Assembly: GCF_004770765.1 (NCBI RefSeq)
Contig: NZ_RQFK01000011.1
Location: forward strand, 186,001 to 250,000
Direction of reading: 5' to 3'
Length of the DNA: 64,000 nucleotides
Source of the DNA: Leptospira noumeaensis
GTDB taxonomy: Bacteria > Spirochaetota > Leptospiria > Leptospirales > Leptospiraceae
A program made the translations under genes and the position numbers. The notes under the pieces are model-generated. The model was not told the origin of the DNA and ran no database searches. It was given only the letters and a program-made list of their open reading frames with translations. Below are positions 41,073 through 51,305 of this stretch, in pieces (within the stretch, counting starts at the first letter, position 1; every line of letters begins with the position of its first letter).

Positions 41073-42845
41073 TTAATCGATATAATCTTTGAGTTTTTTG
41101 GAACGACTTGGGTGGCGGAGTCTACGAAGTGCTTTTGCTTCGATCTGACGAATCCTTTCCCGAGTTACTTTGAATTGGTAACCCACCTCTTCGAGAGTTT
41201 GCGCATACCCGTCATCCAAACCAAATCGCATCCGAATGACCTTTTGTTCCCTAGCAGGAAGGGTCTGTAAAACCTGACGGATTTGTTCCGACAAAATAGA
41301 GGAAGCTGCGGAGTTTAGTGGAGAAATGACTTCTTTGTCTTCGATAAAATCTCCGAGTTCCGAATCTTCTTCCGAACCCACTGGGATCTCAAGAGAGATT
41401 GGTTCCCGAGCTACGTTTTTCACAGCCTTCACTTTTTGCACTGGCCAGCCGAGTCGTTCTGCAATTTCATCATTGGATGGATCGCGACCAAACTCTTGGA
41501 CAAAAAGTCTTGTTTCCCGAATCACTTTGTTCACTTGTTCGATCATATGAACTGGAACACGGATGGTACGAGCTTGGTCAGAAATCGCACGAGTGATGGC
41601 TTGTCTGATCCACCAAGTGGCGTAAGTAGAAAATTTATAACCTTTTTTGTATTCGAACTTATCAACCGCACGGATAAGACCGATGTTTCCTTCCTGAATC
41701 AAATCAAAGAAGTGCATTCCACGATTGGCATAACGTTTTGCAATGGATACCACCAAACGAAGGTTTGCTCGCACAAGTTCACGTTTGGCTTGGGCAATTT
41801 CTCTTTCGCCTTTGATGATTTTTTCACCCCAGTCTTTGATTTCCCCAACAGGAGAACCAGCTTCCTGTTCCATACGGCGGAGTTTTCTTTCGTTGTTGCG
41901 AATGTCTTTGATGACTTCTCTAACTTCATCAATATCACAACCCATCATCTTTTCAATTTCATCTAAGTTTTCATTTTTTTCGATGAAACGATTGAGGGCT
42001 TTGATTTCGCGGACATCATGTCCGTATTTGGCTTTGATTTTAAGGAAATGTTTTTCGATTTCCTTAACTCGAAATACCATTGATTTGATCTTTTGAGAGA
42101 TCTTTTGGATTTCTTTTTGAGAAACTCCAATTTTACGAATGGCTTCATCGATTTTGCCGGTAGACATATCGATTTTTTCTTTGAGTTCTTTGAACTTCTT
42201 AGAATTTTCAGAGTATTTACGAATGCGGTTTGTGGATTCGTTTAAAACTTTTTCATCCTGTTGGATGAGTTCCATGTTTTCAAAAAATACTTTTTCTAAT
42301 TTGTCCGCTTGCTCTTGGTTGAGTGCGTACATTTTGTCCACTTTCACCAAGTCATAAACTTTGATTTTTTTGGACTTAATTTTCGGAATGAGTTTGGCAA
42401 AGTTTTGGCGTAGGATCGAAGAACTTAAAATTGTTTCTTCGATAATTTTTTCACCCTTCTCAATCCGTTTAGCAAGAAACACTTCTGTTTCCCCTGAGAT
42501 AAGGGATACTTTACCAATTTCTTTTAAATAAAGACGAATTGGATCTTCCGAACTGGAGGAAACACTGGACTCTCTTTTTTTACGTGCAGGTTTCTCTTTC
42601 GTTTCTTTTGCGGATTCTTCTTTTGTAGTAGTGAGCGAACTCGATTCTTCCAAAGATTTTTTGGAATACTCTTCTACAATTTCGATCCCCATTTCGTGTA
42701 ACAAAGTAAAGACATCATCAATTTTTTCGGAATTTAAAATTTTATCCGGAAGTATTTCATTGATTTCATCATAAGATACCTCTCGATTTGCTTTTCCGAT
42801 CGAGATGATCTTTTGTACTTCTGGTAGGCTTGCTAGATTTTCCAT
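41073..42845 (-). CDS. rpoD: RNA polymerase primary sigma factor RpoD (sigma-70)
   Basis: The 590-residue housekeeping sigma factor has an N-terminal region 1.1 ([20 protein letters not shown]), a region 1.2 ([16 protein letters not shown]), a long nonconserved insert, region 2 with [19 protein letters not shown] and [17 protein letters not shown], region 3, and region 4.2 with [20 protein letters not shown]. It ends the rpsU-yqeY-dnaG-rpoD macromolecular-synthesis cluster and follows dnaG by 16 bp. Confidence 0.97.
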   Translation of the reverse strand: MENLASLPEVQKIISIGKANREVSYDEINEILPDKILNSEKIDDVFTLLHEMGIEIVEEYSKKSLEESSSLTTTKEESAKETKEKPARKKRESSVSSSSEDPIRLYLKEIGKVSLISGETEVFLAKRIEKGEKIIEETILSSSILRQNFAKLIPKIKSKKIKVYDLVKVDKMYALNQEQADKLEKVFFENMELIQQDEKVLNESTNRIRKYSENSKKFKELKEKIDMSTGKIDEAIRKIGVSQKEIQKISQKIKSMVFRVKEIEKHFLKIKAKYGHDVREIKALNRFIEKNENLDEIEKMMGCDIDEVREVIKDIRNNERKLRRMEQEAGSPVGEIKDWGEKIIKGEREIAQAKRELVRANLRLVVSIAKRYANRGMHFFDLIQEGNIGLIRAVDKFEYKKGYKFSTYATWWIRQAITRAISDQARTIRVPVHMIEQVNKVIRETRLFVQEFGRDPSNDEIAERLGWPVQKVKAVKNVAREPISLEIPVGSEEDSELGDFIEDKEVISPLNSAASSILSEQIRQVLQTLPAREQKVIRMRFGLDDGYAQTLEEVGYQFKVTRERIRQIEAKALRRLRHPSRSKKLKDYID

Positions 42846-42861
42846 TCTACCTTTATCCTCT

Positions 42862-44673
42862 TTATACTTCTAACGTTTGGATCGTTCGGAGATACACGGA
42901 TCTCTTATTTTTTTCACTTTTTAAAAGCGAAAGTTCTGACAGAAGATTGTTCTTTTCTTCAATCGTTAAGTCAGGTTTGGCCATCTCTTTGACAAGTTCT
43001 TCCATCCTTGCGTCATCCAACAAATCCGCATGGTAAAGAAACATCCCTTTAAATAATCCTGGTGACGTCGATTCATCGGCCGTAAAATGTTCGGCGATCA
43101 TTCCCAGGTATTCCGAAGGAATTTCTTCCCTCGAAAGAATCTCAGCAGCTGTTAAGTTCTCATTCTGCAAATACTTCGTATATAAATAGTCCCAAAGAAA
43201 AGCGGATACTTCATCCCGAAATTCTAAGCCTAACAAATCATCAGCGAAACTAAACAGTTCCAAATTCTGAATGAGCATTGCGATCATCTTACGTTCACAA
43301 ACCAAAATAGGAGATAGTTTCCCCGGTTTGGCCGCCGCCCGTTCTTTTTTAGTATCGACCATGGAGGGGGTCGAAGTTACACCTGGTTTGCCACGAAAGT
43401 CCTGAAAAAGCGAAGAAAAAGAAAGTCCGAGTTGGCGCGCCCCTTCTTCTAAATAGACTTGTTTGTCCGTTTCTTTTTCCATGGGTTTCAGGAATTCAAA
43501 GAGTTTTTTGACACTGGCCTGCTTTTCTTCCGCCAAAGAGGAAGGGCCGGCACCACCTAGGATTTCGCGAATCATAAATTGGGAAGCAGGAGCTGCCGCT
43601 TCGAGTAAATCCCGAATTTCTTGTTTGTTATGATGGAGGGAATAATCAAAAGGATCTTTTCCTTCCGGGATATGGCAAACCTTTACCACCACACCTTCTT
43701 TCGAAAGGAGATTCACAGCGCGAAAGGCACCTTTGGTTCCTGCTTTATCAGAATCCATCATTAAGTACACTTTGTCCGCCATGTTTTTTAAAATCCGAAC
43801 ATGGCCTTCTGTAAATCCTGTTCCAAGAGGTGCGACGACAAACTCAATTCCTTTCCGGAAAAGGCCAATGGCATCAAACACACCTTCGACGATGACAGCT
43901 TCTCTTGTTTTTCTAATTCCGTCTTGGCTCAAATTTAAATTATAAAATGTGCGACTTTTGTCGTAAATGAGTGAGTTCGGACTGTTGATGTATTTTGCTT
44001 CTTCTGATTCACCAAGAATCCGTCCCGAATAAGCAATCACTCGGCCCCTTGTGTCAATCACAGGAAACATGATCCGATTTCGAAAAAAATCATAAGGATC
44101 TTTGTTTTGGTCTTGTCGTTTGAGAAGGCCTAACTGCTCCCCAAGTTTGACTTCCGCCTCTGTTTTAAACAAATCTTGGCGTAAATTTCCAAACCCTGGA
44201 AGGCCAAACCCAATTTTAAAAACTTTTAAATCTTCGCTGTACAATCCGCGTGATTCTAAATATTTTAAAGCCACTTCACCACTTTGTGTATTTAAATTTC
44301 TTTGAAAGTATTCTAAGGCTTTTTGCGAAACTTGATACAGTGCTTCTTTTTTTCGTTCCGACTCTTCTTCTTCTTTGGTTCTTTCCACAAGAGGAATTCC
44401 AGAATAGTCAGAAAGGATTTCTAAAGATTTGAGAAAGTCTACCTTTTGGTAGTCCATCACAAACCGAAACAAATCTCCAGATGCCTTACATCCGAAGCAG
44501 TGGTAAAATCCACCTTCTGCGTTTACATTGAAGGAGGGTGTTTTTTCATTATGAAAAGGACAAATTCCAACGAGGTTTCTTCCCATACGACGTAAGGGAA
44601 CAAATCTGTTGATATAGGAATCAATGGAGACTTCTCTGCGAACTCTTTCTTTAAAACTTTGGTAAGGATTCAC
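42862..44673 (-). CDS. dnaG: DNA primase DnaG
   Basis: DnaG makes RNA primers for replication. The 603-residue protein has an N-terminal CHC2 zinc-binding domain ([12 protein letters not shown] and [12 protein letters not shown], residues 38-68), the catalytic core with [22 protein letters not shown], and a Toprim domain with [12 protein letters not shown] and LMMDSDKAG. The C-terminal part would bind DnaB helicase. It lies between yqeY and rpoD. Confidence 0.96.
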   Translation of the reverse strand: MNPYQSFKERVRREVSIDSYINRFVPLRRMGRNLVGICPFHNEKTPSFNVNAEGGFYHCFGCKASGDLFRFVMDYQKVDFLKSLEILSDYSGIPLVERTKEEEESERKKEALYQVSQKALEYFQRNLNTQSGEVALKYLESRGLYSEDLKVFKIGFGLPGFGNLRQDLFKTEAEVKLGEQLGLLKRQDQNKDPYDFFRNRIMFPVIDTRGRVIAYSGRILGESEEAKYINSPNSLIYDKSRTFYNLNLSQDGIRKTREAVIVEGVFDAIGLFRKGIEFVVAPLGTGFTEGHVRILKNMADKVYLMMDSDKAGTKGAFRAVNLLSKEGVVVKVCHIPEGKDPFDYSLHHNKQEIRDLLEAAAPASQFMIREILGGAGPSSLAEEKQASVKKLFEFLKPMEKETDKQVYLEEGARQLGLSFSSLFQDFRGKPGVTSTPSMVDTKKERAAAKPGKLSPILVCERKMIAMLIQNLELFSFADDLLGLEFRDEVSAFLWDYLYTKYLQNENLTAAEILSREEIPSEYLGMIAEHFTADESTSPGLFKGMFLYHADLLDDARMEELVKEMAKPDLTIEEKNNLLSELSLLKSEKNKRSVYLRTIQTLEV

Positions 44674-44685
44674 AGTATAACAGTA

Positions 44686-45141
44686 TTAACGGGCGCTAAG
44701 TGCTTGTTTAACGAGGGAGGATACCTTGGAGCCGTCTATATTTTGTCCTTTAAATTTTGCCATTACTTTACCCATCACCTTTCCCATATCCTGGGCTCCG
44801 CTCACATTCAATTCCACAATGGCTTCGTTGACAGCGATTGAGATTTCTTCTTCGGAGACTTCTTTTGGAATATAACGAGAGATGACTTCTGCTTCCTGAA
44901 TTTCTTTACTAGAAAGATCAGGACGATTGGCTTTGTCATATTCGACAGCCGTGTCCTTTCTTCGTTTGAAATTGGATTTGAGGATCTGCATCACTGCAGT
45001 ATCCGTCAGTTCGGAAGCACCGGTTTTGGTTAATTCATACTGAATTTCTGCTTTGATCAGACGCAAAGTGCCGAGGACGGTTTCATCCTTGGCCTTTAAT
45101 GCCGTTTTTAGATCTGTACTGATCGTATCTTGCAGGGTCAT
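44686..45141 (-). CDS. yqeY: GatB/YqeY-domain protein
   Basis: The 151-residue protein is a stand-alone YqeY domain, related to the tRNA-binding tail of GatB. It has MTLQDTISTDLKTALKAKDE at the start, LRLIKAEIQYEL, EAEVISRYIPKEVSEEEI in the middle and MGKVMGKVMAKFKGQNIDGS near the end. YqeY genes often lie between rpsU and dnaG, as here. The exact function is unknown. Confidence 0.9.
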   Translation of the reverse strand: MTLQDTISTDLKTALKAKDETVLGTLRLIKAEIQYELTKTGASELTDTAVMQILKSNFKRRKDTAVEYDKANRPDLSSKEIQEAEVISRYIPKEVSEEEISIAVNEAIVELNVSGAQDMGKVMGKVMAKFKGQNIDGSKVSSLVKQALSAR

Positions 45142-45160
45142 TGCATCACCGGCGGAAAGA

Positions 45161-45379
45161 TTAAAGTTTATCTTTTTTAGCGAATAATCTTTTCTTTTTG
45201 TCTCGTTTGCGTTTTGCCGCTTCGACAGCCTTCTTTTTCACAACACTAGGCTTTTCGAAGTATTCACGGCGTTTGATTTCGCTCATAATACCAGCATTCG
45301 CACAATCTCTTTTGAACCTACGAAGCGCCGCCTCAATAGATTCCCCTTCTTTTAAATAAATCCCTACTTGTGGGGTCAT
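45161..45379 (-). CDS. rpsU: 30S ribosomal protein S21
   Basis: S21 is a small basic protein of the 30S subunit near the anti-Shine-Dalgarno region. The protein has VGIYLKEGESIEAALRRFKRDCANAGIMSEIKRREYFE-type family sequence split across residues 5-42, and a Lys/Arg-rich tail. I used the ATG at 45379 (72 residues). A TTG at 45385 has better spacing from AAAGGA and would add two residues. It heads the macromolecular-synthesis cluster. Confidence 0.93.
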   Translation of the reverse strand: MTPQVGIYLKEGESIEAALRRFKRDCANAGIMSEIKRREYFEKPSVVKKKAVEAAKRKRDKKKRLFAKKDKL

Positions 45380-45421
45380 AGACAAACAACTGTCCTTTTG
45401 TAAAAATGGTCTAGTTTTGAC

Positions 45422-45449
45422 GGTATCGGAAACCGCCCTGATTTGTCAA
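45422..45449 (-). promoter_or_regulatory. Candidate promoter of the rpsU-yqeY-dnaG-rpoD cluster
   Basis: On the minus strand TTGACA (45449-45444) is followed after 16 bp by GATACC (45427-45422), which is a partial -10 match. It lies about 43 bp upstream of rpsU. The -35 is perfect and the -10 is weak. Confidence 0.45.
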
Positions 45450-45466
45450 TTCAGCCGAAAAACAAA

Positions 45467-46291
45467 TCAGAAATTTTCAATGAAAATAGAGGAAAATCGG
45501 GTGTCATCGGCCAAAACGTCCCTGTCGATGGGAAAAATCTTCAGTTTGTAATCCAAAATCAAATGTTTGGACGGAAAGTAAAGCGACCCAAACCTTTGGT
45601 TGGCTCCATCTAGAGTTTCTCCGGGACAAAATAAAAAATAGGATCTAGGATTCAGTTGGAAATTAAATTCATTTTCTCTGGTTTCTTTGTGGAGGGTTGT
45701 TGTGACTTCCCTTAAAATTTCCTGGCTTTTCACCACTCCCATCGGTTTGAAAAAGGGCGAAAGATCCTGGAGATGGAAAAAGGCAATGACTCCGGATTTG
45801 GTCTGTCCAGAAAAGGAACGTTCCATCTTTTTGCGGATCGGCTCAGTGATGGTTTGGAAATCGAGAAGGTTCTTTTCTCGCATGGAAATGCCTGTGGCAC
45901 AAAAGGTCAAAACCTGGTTGGACAAATCTTCCCAATTTCGTTCGGAAAGTTCTGGTCCGATTTCTTGAACCACAAGGACAAATACAGGAACTTCGCCTTC
46001 GGGAAGACGCATGATATTGATTTTTAAGTTTTTCCCTCTTTCGGTAAATGTTCCGAGGGGTTTTGGTTCCATAAATTCCAAATTCCGAACCAGATCCGTT
46101 AGTTTTTCAGAAACAAGGCCTCGCAACCATTCTTCTTTTTCGGTTCTGCCAAATTCATAAACAATTTCACCCGCAAGATAAACCCAACCCAAAATGGCAC
46201 CCACACTGGCAAAACTGATGCCGAGCCTTCTCGAATGGTAGTCTGTCATTTGCATGGAGGGAGACGTATTTACATGAATTGGATCTGTCAT
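45467..46291 (-). CDS. Hypothetical protein, possible degenerate sensor domain
   Basis: The 274-residue protein has no signal peptide. A hydrophobic patch near residues 24-45 (LGISFASVGAILGWVYLAG) may be a buried helix rather than a membrane anchor. Two halves are suggested. The first, to about residue 150, contains FVLVVQEIGPELSERNWEDL. The second contains SGVIAFFHLQDLSPFFKPMG and ILREVTTTLHKETRENEF, a layout faintly like GGDEF-type or GAF-type folds, but no catalytic motif is present. I do not recognise the family. It lies upstream of the rpsU cluster on the same strand and is divergent from fbp. Confidence 0.55.
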   Translation of the reverse strand: MTDPIHVNTSPSMQMTDYHSRRLGISFASVGAILGWVYLAGEIVYEFGRTEKEEWLRGLVSEKLTDLVRNLEFMEPKPLGTFTERGKNLKINIMRLPEGEVPVFVLVVQEIGPELSERNWEDLSNQVLTFCATGISMREKNLLDFQTITEPIRKKMERSFSGQTKSGVIAFFHLQDLSPFFKPMGVVKSQEILREVTTTLHKETRENEFNFQLNPRSYFLFCPGETLDGANQRFGSLYFPSKHLILDYKLKIFPIDRDVLADDTRFSSIFIENF

Positions 46292-46396
46292 TGGAATCTA
46301 ATTTTAGTATCGGCGGCTCCATTGCCAATCAAAAGGAGAAAGGATTGCTCCTGGAGTTATCCCCCCAAAATGGAGTAAAAACCACTCGGGGAACCT

Positions 46397-47431
46397 GTGA
46401 ACGCAACACCGAAACAAAAAAAACTCATCTCTCTATCGCAATTCATTCTAGAAGAGCAACTCAAAATCCCTCACGCTTCCGGAGAATTTACAGCCCTACT
46501 CAGCCATCTCGTTTATGCGGCTAAAATTGTCGGTCGTGAAGTGAGAAAGGCAGGACTTTTGGATGACATTCTCGGTGCCACAGAAGACACCAATGTCCAA
46601 GGCGAAACCCAGATGAAACTGGACCAATACGCGGACAATGCTTTCAACCAATCCCTAAAAATTTGTGGCCACCTTTGTGTGCTCGCAAGTGAAGAACACG
46701 AACACATCATCCCGATTCCTGGGGGATACAATATTGGGAAGTATACCATGGCCATTGATCCTTTAGATGGATCTTCCAACATCGACACCAACGTATCCAT
46801 CGGAACCATTTTCTCCATCCACCAAAGGTTAGAACCAAATTCAAAAGAACCAGGTGGCGAACGCGACCTATTGCAACAAGGCCATTTACAACGTTGTGCG
46901 GGTTATATCATCTACGGATCTTCCACGATGCTTGTCCTTTCCACAGGAAAGGGAGTTTCGGGATTTACCTTGGATCCAAGTGTGGGGGAATTTTTACTCT
47001 CTCACCCCAATATGCAAATGCCTGCTTCCGGTGATATTTACTCTGCCAATGAAGGAAATGCATCCTATTGGTCCCCGGAAGTACAAGCTTACCTCCAAAA
47101 AATTAAGTCCATCGAAGGTGGAAAAAAACCAAAAACGGCCCGTTACATTGGATCCCTAGTAGCCGATTTCCATAGAAACCTTCTCAAAGGTGGGATTTTC
47201 CTTTATCCAAACGATACAAAATCTTCTAAATACCCAAATGGTAAACTCCGATTGCTCTATGAAGCAGCACCAATGGCCTTTATTGCAGAACAAGCCGGAG
47301 GAATGGCAGTGACTGTGAAAGGAGAGAGAATCCTTGATCTGACTCCAAAAGAACTTCATGAAAGAACAACGCTCGTTATTGGAAGTAAGAAGGAAGTAGA
47401 AGAATTCCTTACGTTCATTCCTAAGGCATAA
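46397..47431 (+). CDS. fbp: Fructose-1,6-bisphosphatase class I
   Basis: Fbp hydrolyses fructose 1,6-bisphosphate in gluconeogenesis, which Leptospira needs because it grows on fatty acids. The 344-residue protein has the metal-site motif AIDPLDGSSNID near residue 120, SEEHEHI (metal Glu) near 97, and the C-terminal KLRLLYEAAPMAFIAEQAGG. The start is GTG at 46397, with a weak GGGGAA upstream. Confidence 0.95.
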   Translation: MNATPKQKKLISLSQFILEEQLKIPHASGEFTALLSHLVYAAKIVGREVRKAGLLDDILGATEDTNVQGETQMKLDQYADNAFNQSLKICGHLCVLASEEHEHIIPIPGGYNIGKYTMAIDPLDGSSNIDTNVSIGTIFSIHQRLEPNSKEPGGERDLLQQGHLQRCAGYIIYGSSTMLVLSTGKGVSGFTLDPSVGEFLLSHPNMQMPASGDIYSANEGNASYWSPEVQAYLQKIKSIEGGKKPKTARYIGSLVADFHRNLLKGGIFLYPNDTKSSKYPNGKLRLLYEAAPMAFIAEQAGGMAVTVKGERILDLTPKELHERTTLVIGSKKEVEEFLTFIPKA

Positions 47432-47520
47432 TTTTCGATTCAGATACAGAAATTTCTTTCAAAAGAAATCGCAATCGAGTAGTTTTGGCAGAATTAAAAG
47501 ATTTTAGGAGAAAACTTTCA

Positions 47521-47769
47521 ATGAATAAAAAACTACTCGTTTTAATTCTTGGTGTGACTATGGCTTCTGGACTTGCTTTCTGCAAAAAAGAAGAGCCAGT
47601 TGTTGAAGAAAAAATGGAAACTGTTGAAGATGCGGCAAAAAAAGTATCTACAGAAGTAGAGAAAAAAGTTGATGCAGCTATGAAAACAGCAGAAGCAGAA
47701 GCTAAAAAAGCAGCAACAGGCGCCATCAAAGACGCAACAAAAGACATTAAAAAACCTGCTGGTTTCTAA
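47521..47769 (+). CDS. Small Lys/Ala/Glu-rich lipoprotein
   Basis: The 82-residue protein has a signal peptide ending in the lipobox LAFC (Cys21). The mature part is a charged Ala/Lys/Glu helix (VEDAAKKVSTEVEKKVDAAM, then KTAEAEAKKAATGAIKDATK). It resembles abundant small Leptospira lipoproteins with coiled-coil character. I placed the start at ATG 47521, with GGAGA upstream. A strong terminator follows, suggesting a monocistronic, possibly highly expressed gene. The role is unknown. Confidence 0.8.
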   Translation: MNKKLLVLILGVTMASGLAFCKKEEPVVEEKMETVEDAAKKVSTEVEKKVDAAMKTAEAEAKKAATGAIKDATKDIKKPAGF

Positions 47770-47790
47770 ACATCTTTTCTTTGTAAAAAG

Positions 47791-47820
47791 AAAACCAACC
47801 GTTTAACGGTTGGTTTTTTT
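47791..47820 (+). terminator. Strong intrinsic terminator after the small lipoprotein gene
   Basis: AAAACCAACCG, loop TTTAA and CGGTTGGTTTT form an 11-bp stem followed by a run of T. It lies 22 bp after the stop at 47769. Confidence 0.9.
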
Positions 47821-47942
47821 ATTTATAAGTGATTCAAATTTTAATACTCAATTCAAAGTTCCTTTTCAATTTTTAAAGATCGAAATCTTATAATTCTAAT
47901 CTCTATTCAATTTTCAGTATTTTGAATTTTAAATATCTAAAT

Positions 47943-49226
47943 CTAACTATCTGAATATTTAATTTTTTCATGAAGTTCTTCTTCTAACGCGCATTTGGGA
48001 TAAGTTCCCACATCCAACGAGATTCCAATATGTCCAAATGGATCTTGTGGAGAAATGATTCTTAAATCCCAACCATTCACAATCCAAGGGCATTGGTAAT
48101 TTTTATCTCTGCATAAAATCTGTGCGGCTTTTGGTTTTGGATAGGCCCAAGCTGAAGTTTGGAACTTACATTTGTTTTCAATATCTGCTATGGTTCGAAT
48201 TCGTTTGATGGCTTGGTCAAATTCTTTGAACCGGTCAATCATTGGATCGGCTAGGTCTTTTCTGAATAATCCCTTCTCCGCATTGTAAGTAAACATCACC
48301 AGAAGTTTTTCAGAAACATGTTCCTTATCCGATGTTATTTTTAAATTCTCAATGATATAACGAGCAATTTTTAAAGCATCGAGTGTGACTTCTGCCGTAT
48401 CATCTGCATACTCACCTGCTTCTTCTTCATCGTCACTAGCATCATCTTCCATTCCACTTCCCGTAAGAAGGTCTTGGTTGAGTTGGTGTTTCCTTAGTTC
48501 CTCAACGTTTATATTGGCAGGTGATACACCAGGAATTTCAAACCCATTCGAACCATGGTTGTTTATGGCACTAATCACTTCTTCTGGAAGATTGAGTTTC
48601 CTTGCAATTTCAAGAGAAAGTCCAACCGCAGAAGTTAAGGAAGAACCAAAAAAACTTTGTTTGTACAATCCTTCTTTTGAAACAGAAATATCGGCACAAA
48701 GACCAGCAAGGAAACTAAACCGGTTCACCATTTTAAATCCATATTTTTTTTGAATGACCGCACCCAAACTGATCAGTCCAAAGTCAGCTAAATGATTAAA
48801 AAATTCTTTATGGCTTAGTAAAATTCTGAAAAAAGACAAAGCCAATGATTTTGAATAAAATGAATTCTGAATGATTCCTTTGAGGCTTGCCATTCTTTCA
48901 GCATTTTGTTCATATAAATGATAGATGAATTCATTGGATCTATCTTCGATTCGACTGAGGATTGCTTTGGAAAGTACCATCCGAAGCATCCGCATCAAAT
49001 CCTTCGACATGGCAAGTTTGAAAGAAGGAATGTAGTTTCCTTCCATTCCTTCTAACTTCATTAAAATATTTTCTTTGATCGCAACTTTCTCTTTGATTAA
49101 AATATTTCCGTTTTTTCCAACAACAGGTTCGCTAAGGGAAACTGATCCTAATAAATCATAATCCACTGCAAAATTTTTAAATTCATTGAATTCTAAGAAT
49201 TCGATACCAGCATTCGTTATTTTCAT
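47943..49226 (-). CDS. HDOD/HD-related signalling protein
   Basis: The 427-residue cytoplasmic protein has a helical middle (residues 90-230) resembling HDOD or degenerate HD-GYP domains: LALSFFRILLSHKEFFNHLADFGL, split by motif, then AGLCADISVSKEG and EEVISAINNHG. The metal-binding HD pair is not evident, so it may be a non-catalytic HDOD. An acidic stretch (DDASDDEEEAGEYADDTAEV) follows near residue 260, and a Cys-containing C terminus with KCKFQTSAWAYPKP and RDKNYQCPWIVNG. The latter could be a separate domain. The function is unknown; regulation is likely by family. Confidence 0.6.
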   Translation of the reverse strand: MKITNAGIEFLEFNEFKNFAVDYDLLGSVSLSEPVVGKNGNILIKEKVAIKENILMKLEGMEGNYIPSFKLAMSKDLMRMLRMVLSKAILSRIEDRSNEFIYHLYEQNAERMASLKGIIQNSFYSKSLALSFFRILLSHKEFFNHLADFGLISLGAVIQKKYGFKMVNRFSFLAGLCADISVSKEGLYKQSFFGSSLTSAVGLSLEIARKLNLPEEVISAINNHGSNGFEIPGVSPANINVEELRKHQLNQDLLTGSGMEDDASDDEEEAGEYADDTAEVTLDALKIARYIIENLKITSDKEHVSEKLLVMFTYNAEKGLFRKDLADPMIDRFKEFDQAIKRIRTIADIENKCKFQTSAWAYPKPKAAQILCRDKNYQCPWIVNGWDLRIISPQDPFGHIGISLDVGTYPKCALEEELHEKIKYSDS

Positions 49227-49332
49227 AAGTATCCTATGGAAAGTGTCTCATAGAAGAGCCTTGGAGAGCAAGATTTTTGCTTTCCTTCTGCGTCTAAATA
49301 GTGTAGTTTTTTAGACGTTTTGGAGGTTCTCG

Positions 49333-50319
49333 TTGGTTTCTTCTATCCCAAAAGACTCACAATCAGTGAGCGAGTTGAAAGAGTTCTACAGACAAATGGT
49401 ACTTATACGAAAGTTTGAGGAAGCCGCTGCCAAAGCCTATAGCGTAGGAAAGATTGGTGGTTTTTTACATTTGTACATCGGCCAAGAGGCAGTGGGAGTT
49501 GGTTCCATTGCGGCCCTCACCCCAAAGGACTATATTGTTTCGACATATAGAGACCATGGCCATGCTTTGGCAAGGGGCTTAAATCCCAAACCATTGATGG
49601 CAGAGTTATTTGGAAAAGGCACAGGTATTTCAAAAGGTAACGGCGGTTCAATGCACTTTTTTGATAGGAACGCTCATTTTATGGGCGGGCACGGAATTGT
49701 GGGTGGGCATATCTCTCTTGCCGCAGGGATTGCATTTGCCTCTAAATTTAAAAAAGAAGATTCTGTGACGATTTGTTTTTTTGGAGAAGGAGCTGCCAAT
49801 ATCGGCTCCTTTCATGAAGGCTTAAACCTCGCTGCCATTTGGAAACTCCCCGTAGTATTTATTTGTGAGAACAACCATTATGCGATGGGAACTCCAGAAT
49901 ACCGTGCTCTTGCTGTCAAAGATGTATCGGTGAGAGCATATGCTTACGATATGGCTCGCGATCATATCGAAGGTGATGAAGTGAGAAAGGTAAAAGACCA
50001 TGTCCAAGTGGCAGTGGAACGAGCAAGACGCGGGGAAGGTCCCACACTCATTGAAGTTTCCACTTACCGGTTTCGTGGCCACTCCATGTCCGATCCGGCT
50101 AAGTATAGAACCAAAGAAGAATTAGAAGCGTATAAAAAGAAAGACCCTCTGATGCGAGCAAGACATGAGCTAGAGTTAGGTGGTATTAAAACAGAGGAAT
50201 TAGATAAAATGGATTTGGAAATCCAATCGCAAATCGATGAAGCTTATCAATATGCAGAAACCTCACCAGAACCTCCGCTCTCTCAATTACACAAGTATGT
50301 GTATGCGGAGGATAAATAA
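49333..50319 (+). CDS. pdhA: Pyruvate dehydrogenase E1 component, alpha subunit
   Basis: PdhA with PdhB decarboxylates pyruvate using thiamine diphosphate. The 328-residue protein has the E1-alpha signatures RKFEEAAAKAYSVGKIGGFLHLY, GGHGIVGGHISLAAGIAFA, and the ThDP motif CFFGEGAANIGSFHEGLNLAAIW leading to NN in ENNHYAMGT. The phosphorylation-loop region YRFRGHSMSDPAKYR is present as in bacterial E1-alpha. The start is TTG 49333 with GGAGG 6 bp upstream. pdhB starts right after its stop. Confidence 0.95.
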   Translation: MVSSIPKDSQSVSELKEFYRQMVLIRKFEEAAAKAYSVGKIGGFLHLYIGQEAVGVGSIAALTPKDYIVSTYRDHGHALARGLNPKPLMAELFGKGTGISKGNGGSMHFFDRNAHFMGGHGIVGGHISLAAGIAFASKFKKEDSVTICFFGEGAANIGSFHEGLNLAAIWKLPVVFICENNHYAMGTPEYRALAVKDVSVRAYAYDMARDHIEGDEVRKVKDHVQVAVERARRGEGPTLIEVSTYRFRGHSMSDPAKYRTKEELEAYKKKDPLMRARHELELGGIKTEELDKMDLEIQSQIDEAYQYAETSPEPPLSQLHKYVYAEDK

Positions 50320-51294
50320 ATGGCCATCCTAACTTATAGAGAAGCTCTGAACCGTGCCATGGTGGAAGAGATGGAAAAAGATCCACTCATTTACCTGATG
50401 GGAGAAGAAGTGGGGCATTACCAAGGGGCATATAAAGTATCCCAAGGAATGCTTGATAGATTTGGAGAAGAAAGAGTGATCGACACTCCCATTTCCGAAA
50501 ATGGATTTGCGGGGATTGGAGTGGGTTCGGCGATGGTGGGCTTACGTCCCATCATTGAATTTATGACTTGGAACTTTTCCCTTGTTGCCATTGACCAAAT
50601 CATCAACTCAGCTGCCAAAATGAATTATATGAGTGGGGGTCAATTTCCCATGCCGATTGTCTTTCGTGGTGCCGGTGGTGCGGGAGGAAGGCTTGGTGCC
50701 CAACACTCGCAGGCCTTCGAATCTTGGTATGCCCATTGCCCCGGCCTCAAAGTGGTTTGTCCTGCCACACCAAAAGATGCATACGGACTACTCAAATCCT
50801 CCATCAGAGACAATAACCCAACGATCTTTATCGAATCAGAAGTGTTATACGGATCCAAAGGAGAAGTCCCGGAACAGGAATACACAATCCCTTTAGGTCT
50901 TGGTGAAATCAAAAGAAAAGGTACAGACATTACCCTTGTAACTTGGTCAAGAGCCCTCGGGTTTGCTGAAGAAGCGGCGGCCATTTTAGAAAAAGAAGGA
51001 ATCTCTGTAGAAATTGTGGATCTTCGCAGTTTACGTCCGTTAGATGAAAATCTCATTTACGAATCGGTCAAAAAAACAAACCGAGCTTTGGTTGTGGAAG
51101 AAGGATGGCCTGTAGCAGGATTTGGGGCTCAAATTGCTTACCTCATCCAAAAAAATGCCTTCGCCTATTTGGATCATCCTGTGGAACGAGTGACTCAAAT
51201 GGATGTTCCTATGTCTTACGCCGCCAACTTAGAACGAATGAGTTTGCCGAATGCAACACGAGTTGCCGATACCATCCGCGAGATGTTACAGTAG
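50320..51294 (+). CDS. pdhB: Pyruvate dehydrogenase E1 component, beta subunit
   Basis: The 324-residue protein is the beta chain of the heterotetrameric E1. It has LTYREALNRAMVEEMEKDP at the start, MGEEVGHYQGAYKVSQGML, DTPISENGFAGIGVGSAM and the transketolase C-domain with VEIVDLRSLRPLD and VVEEGWPVAGFGAQIA. It begins directly after pdhA and is followed by pdhC, so E1-alpha, E1-beta and E2 form one operon. Confidence 0.96.
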   Translation: MAILTYREALNRAMVEEMEKDPLIYLMGEEVGHYQGAYKVSQGMLDRFGEERVIDTPISENGFAGIGVGSAMVGLRPIIEFMTWNFSLVAIDQIINSAAKMNYMSGGQFPMPIVFRGAGGAGGRLGAQHSQAFESWYAHCPGLKVVCPATPKDAYGLLKSSIRDNNPTIFIESEVLYGSKGEVPEQEYTIPLGLGEIKRKGTDITLVTWSRALGFAEEAAAILEKEGISVEIVDLRSLRPLDENLIYESVKKTNRALVVEEGWPVAGFGAQIAYLIQKNAFAYLDHPVERVTQMDVPMSYAANLERMSLPNATRVADTIREMLQ

Positions 51295-51305
51295 GAGATC
51301 TGCCA

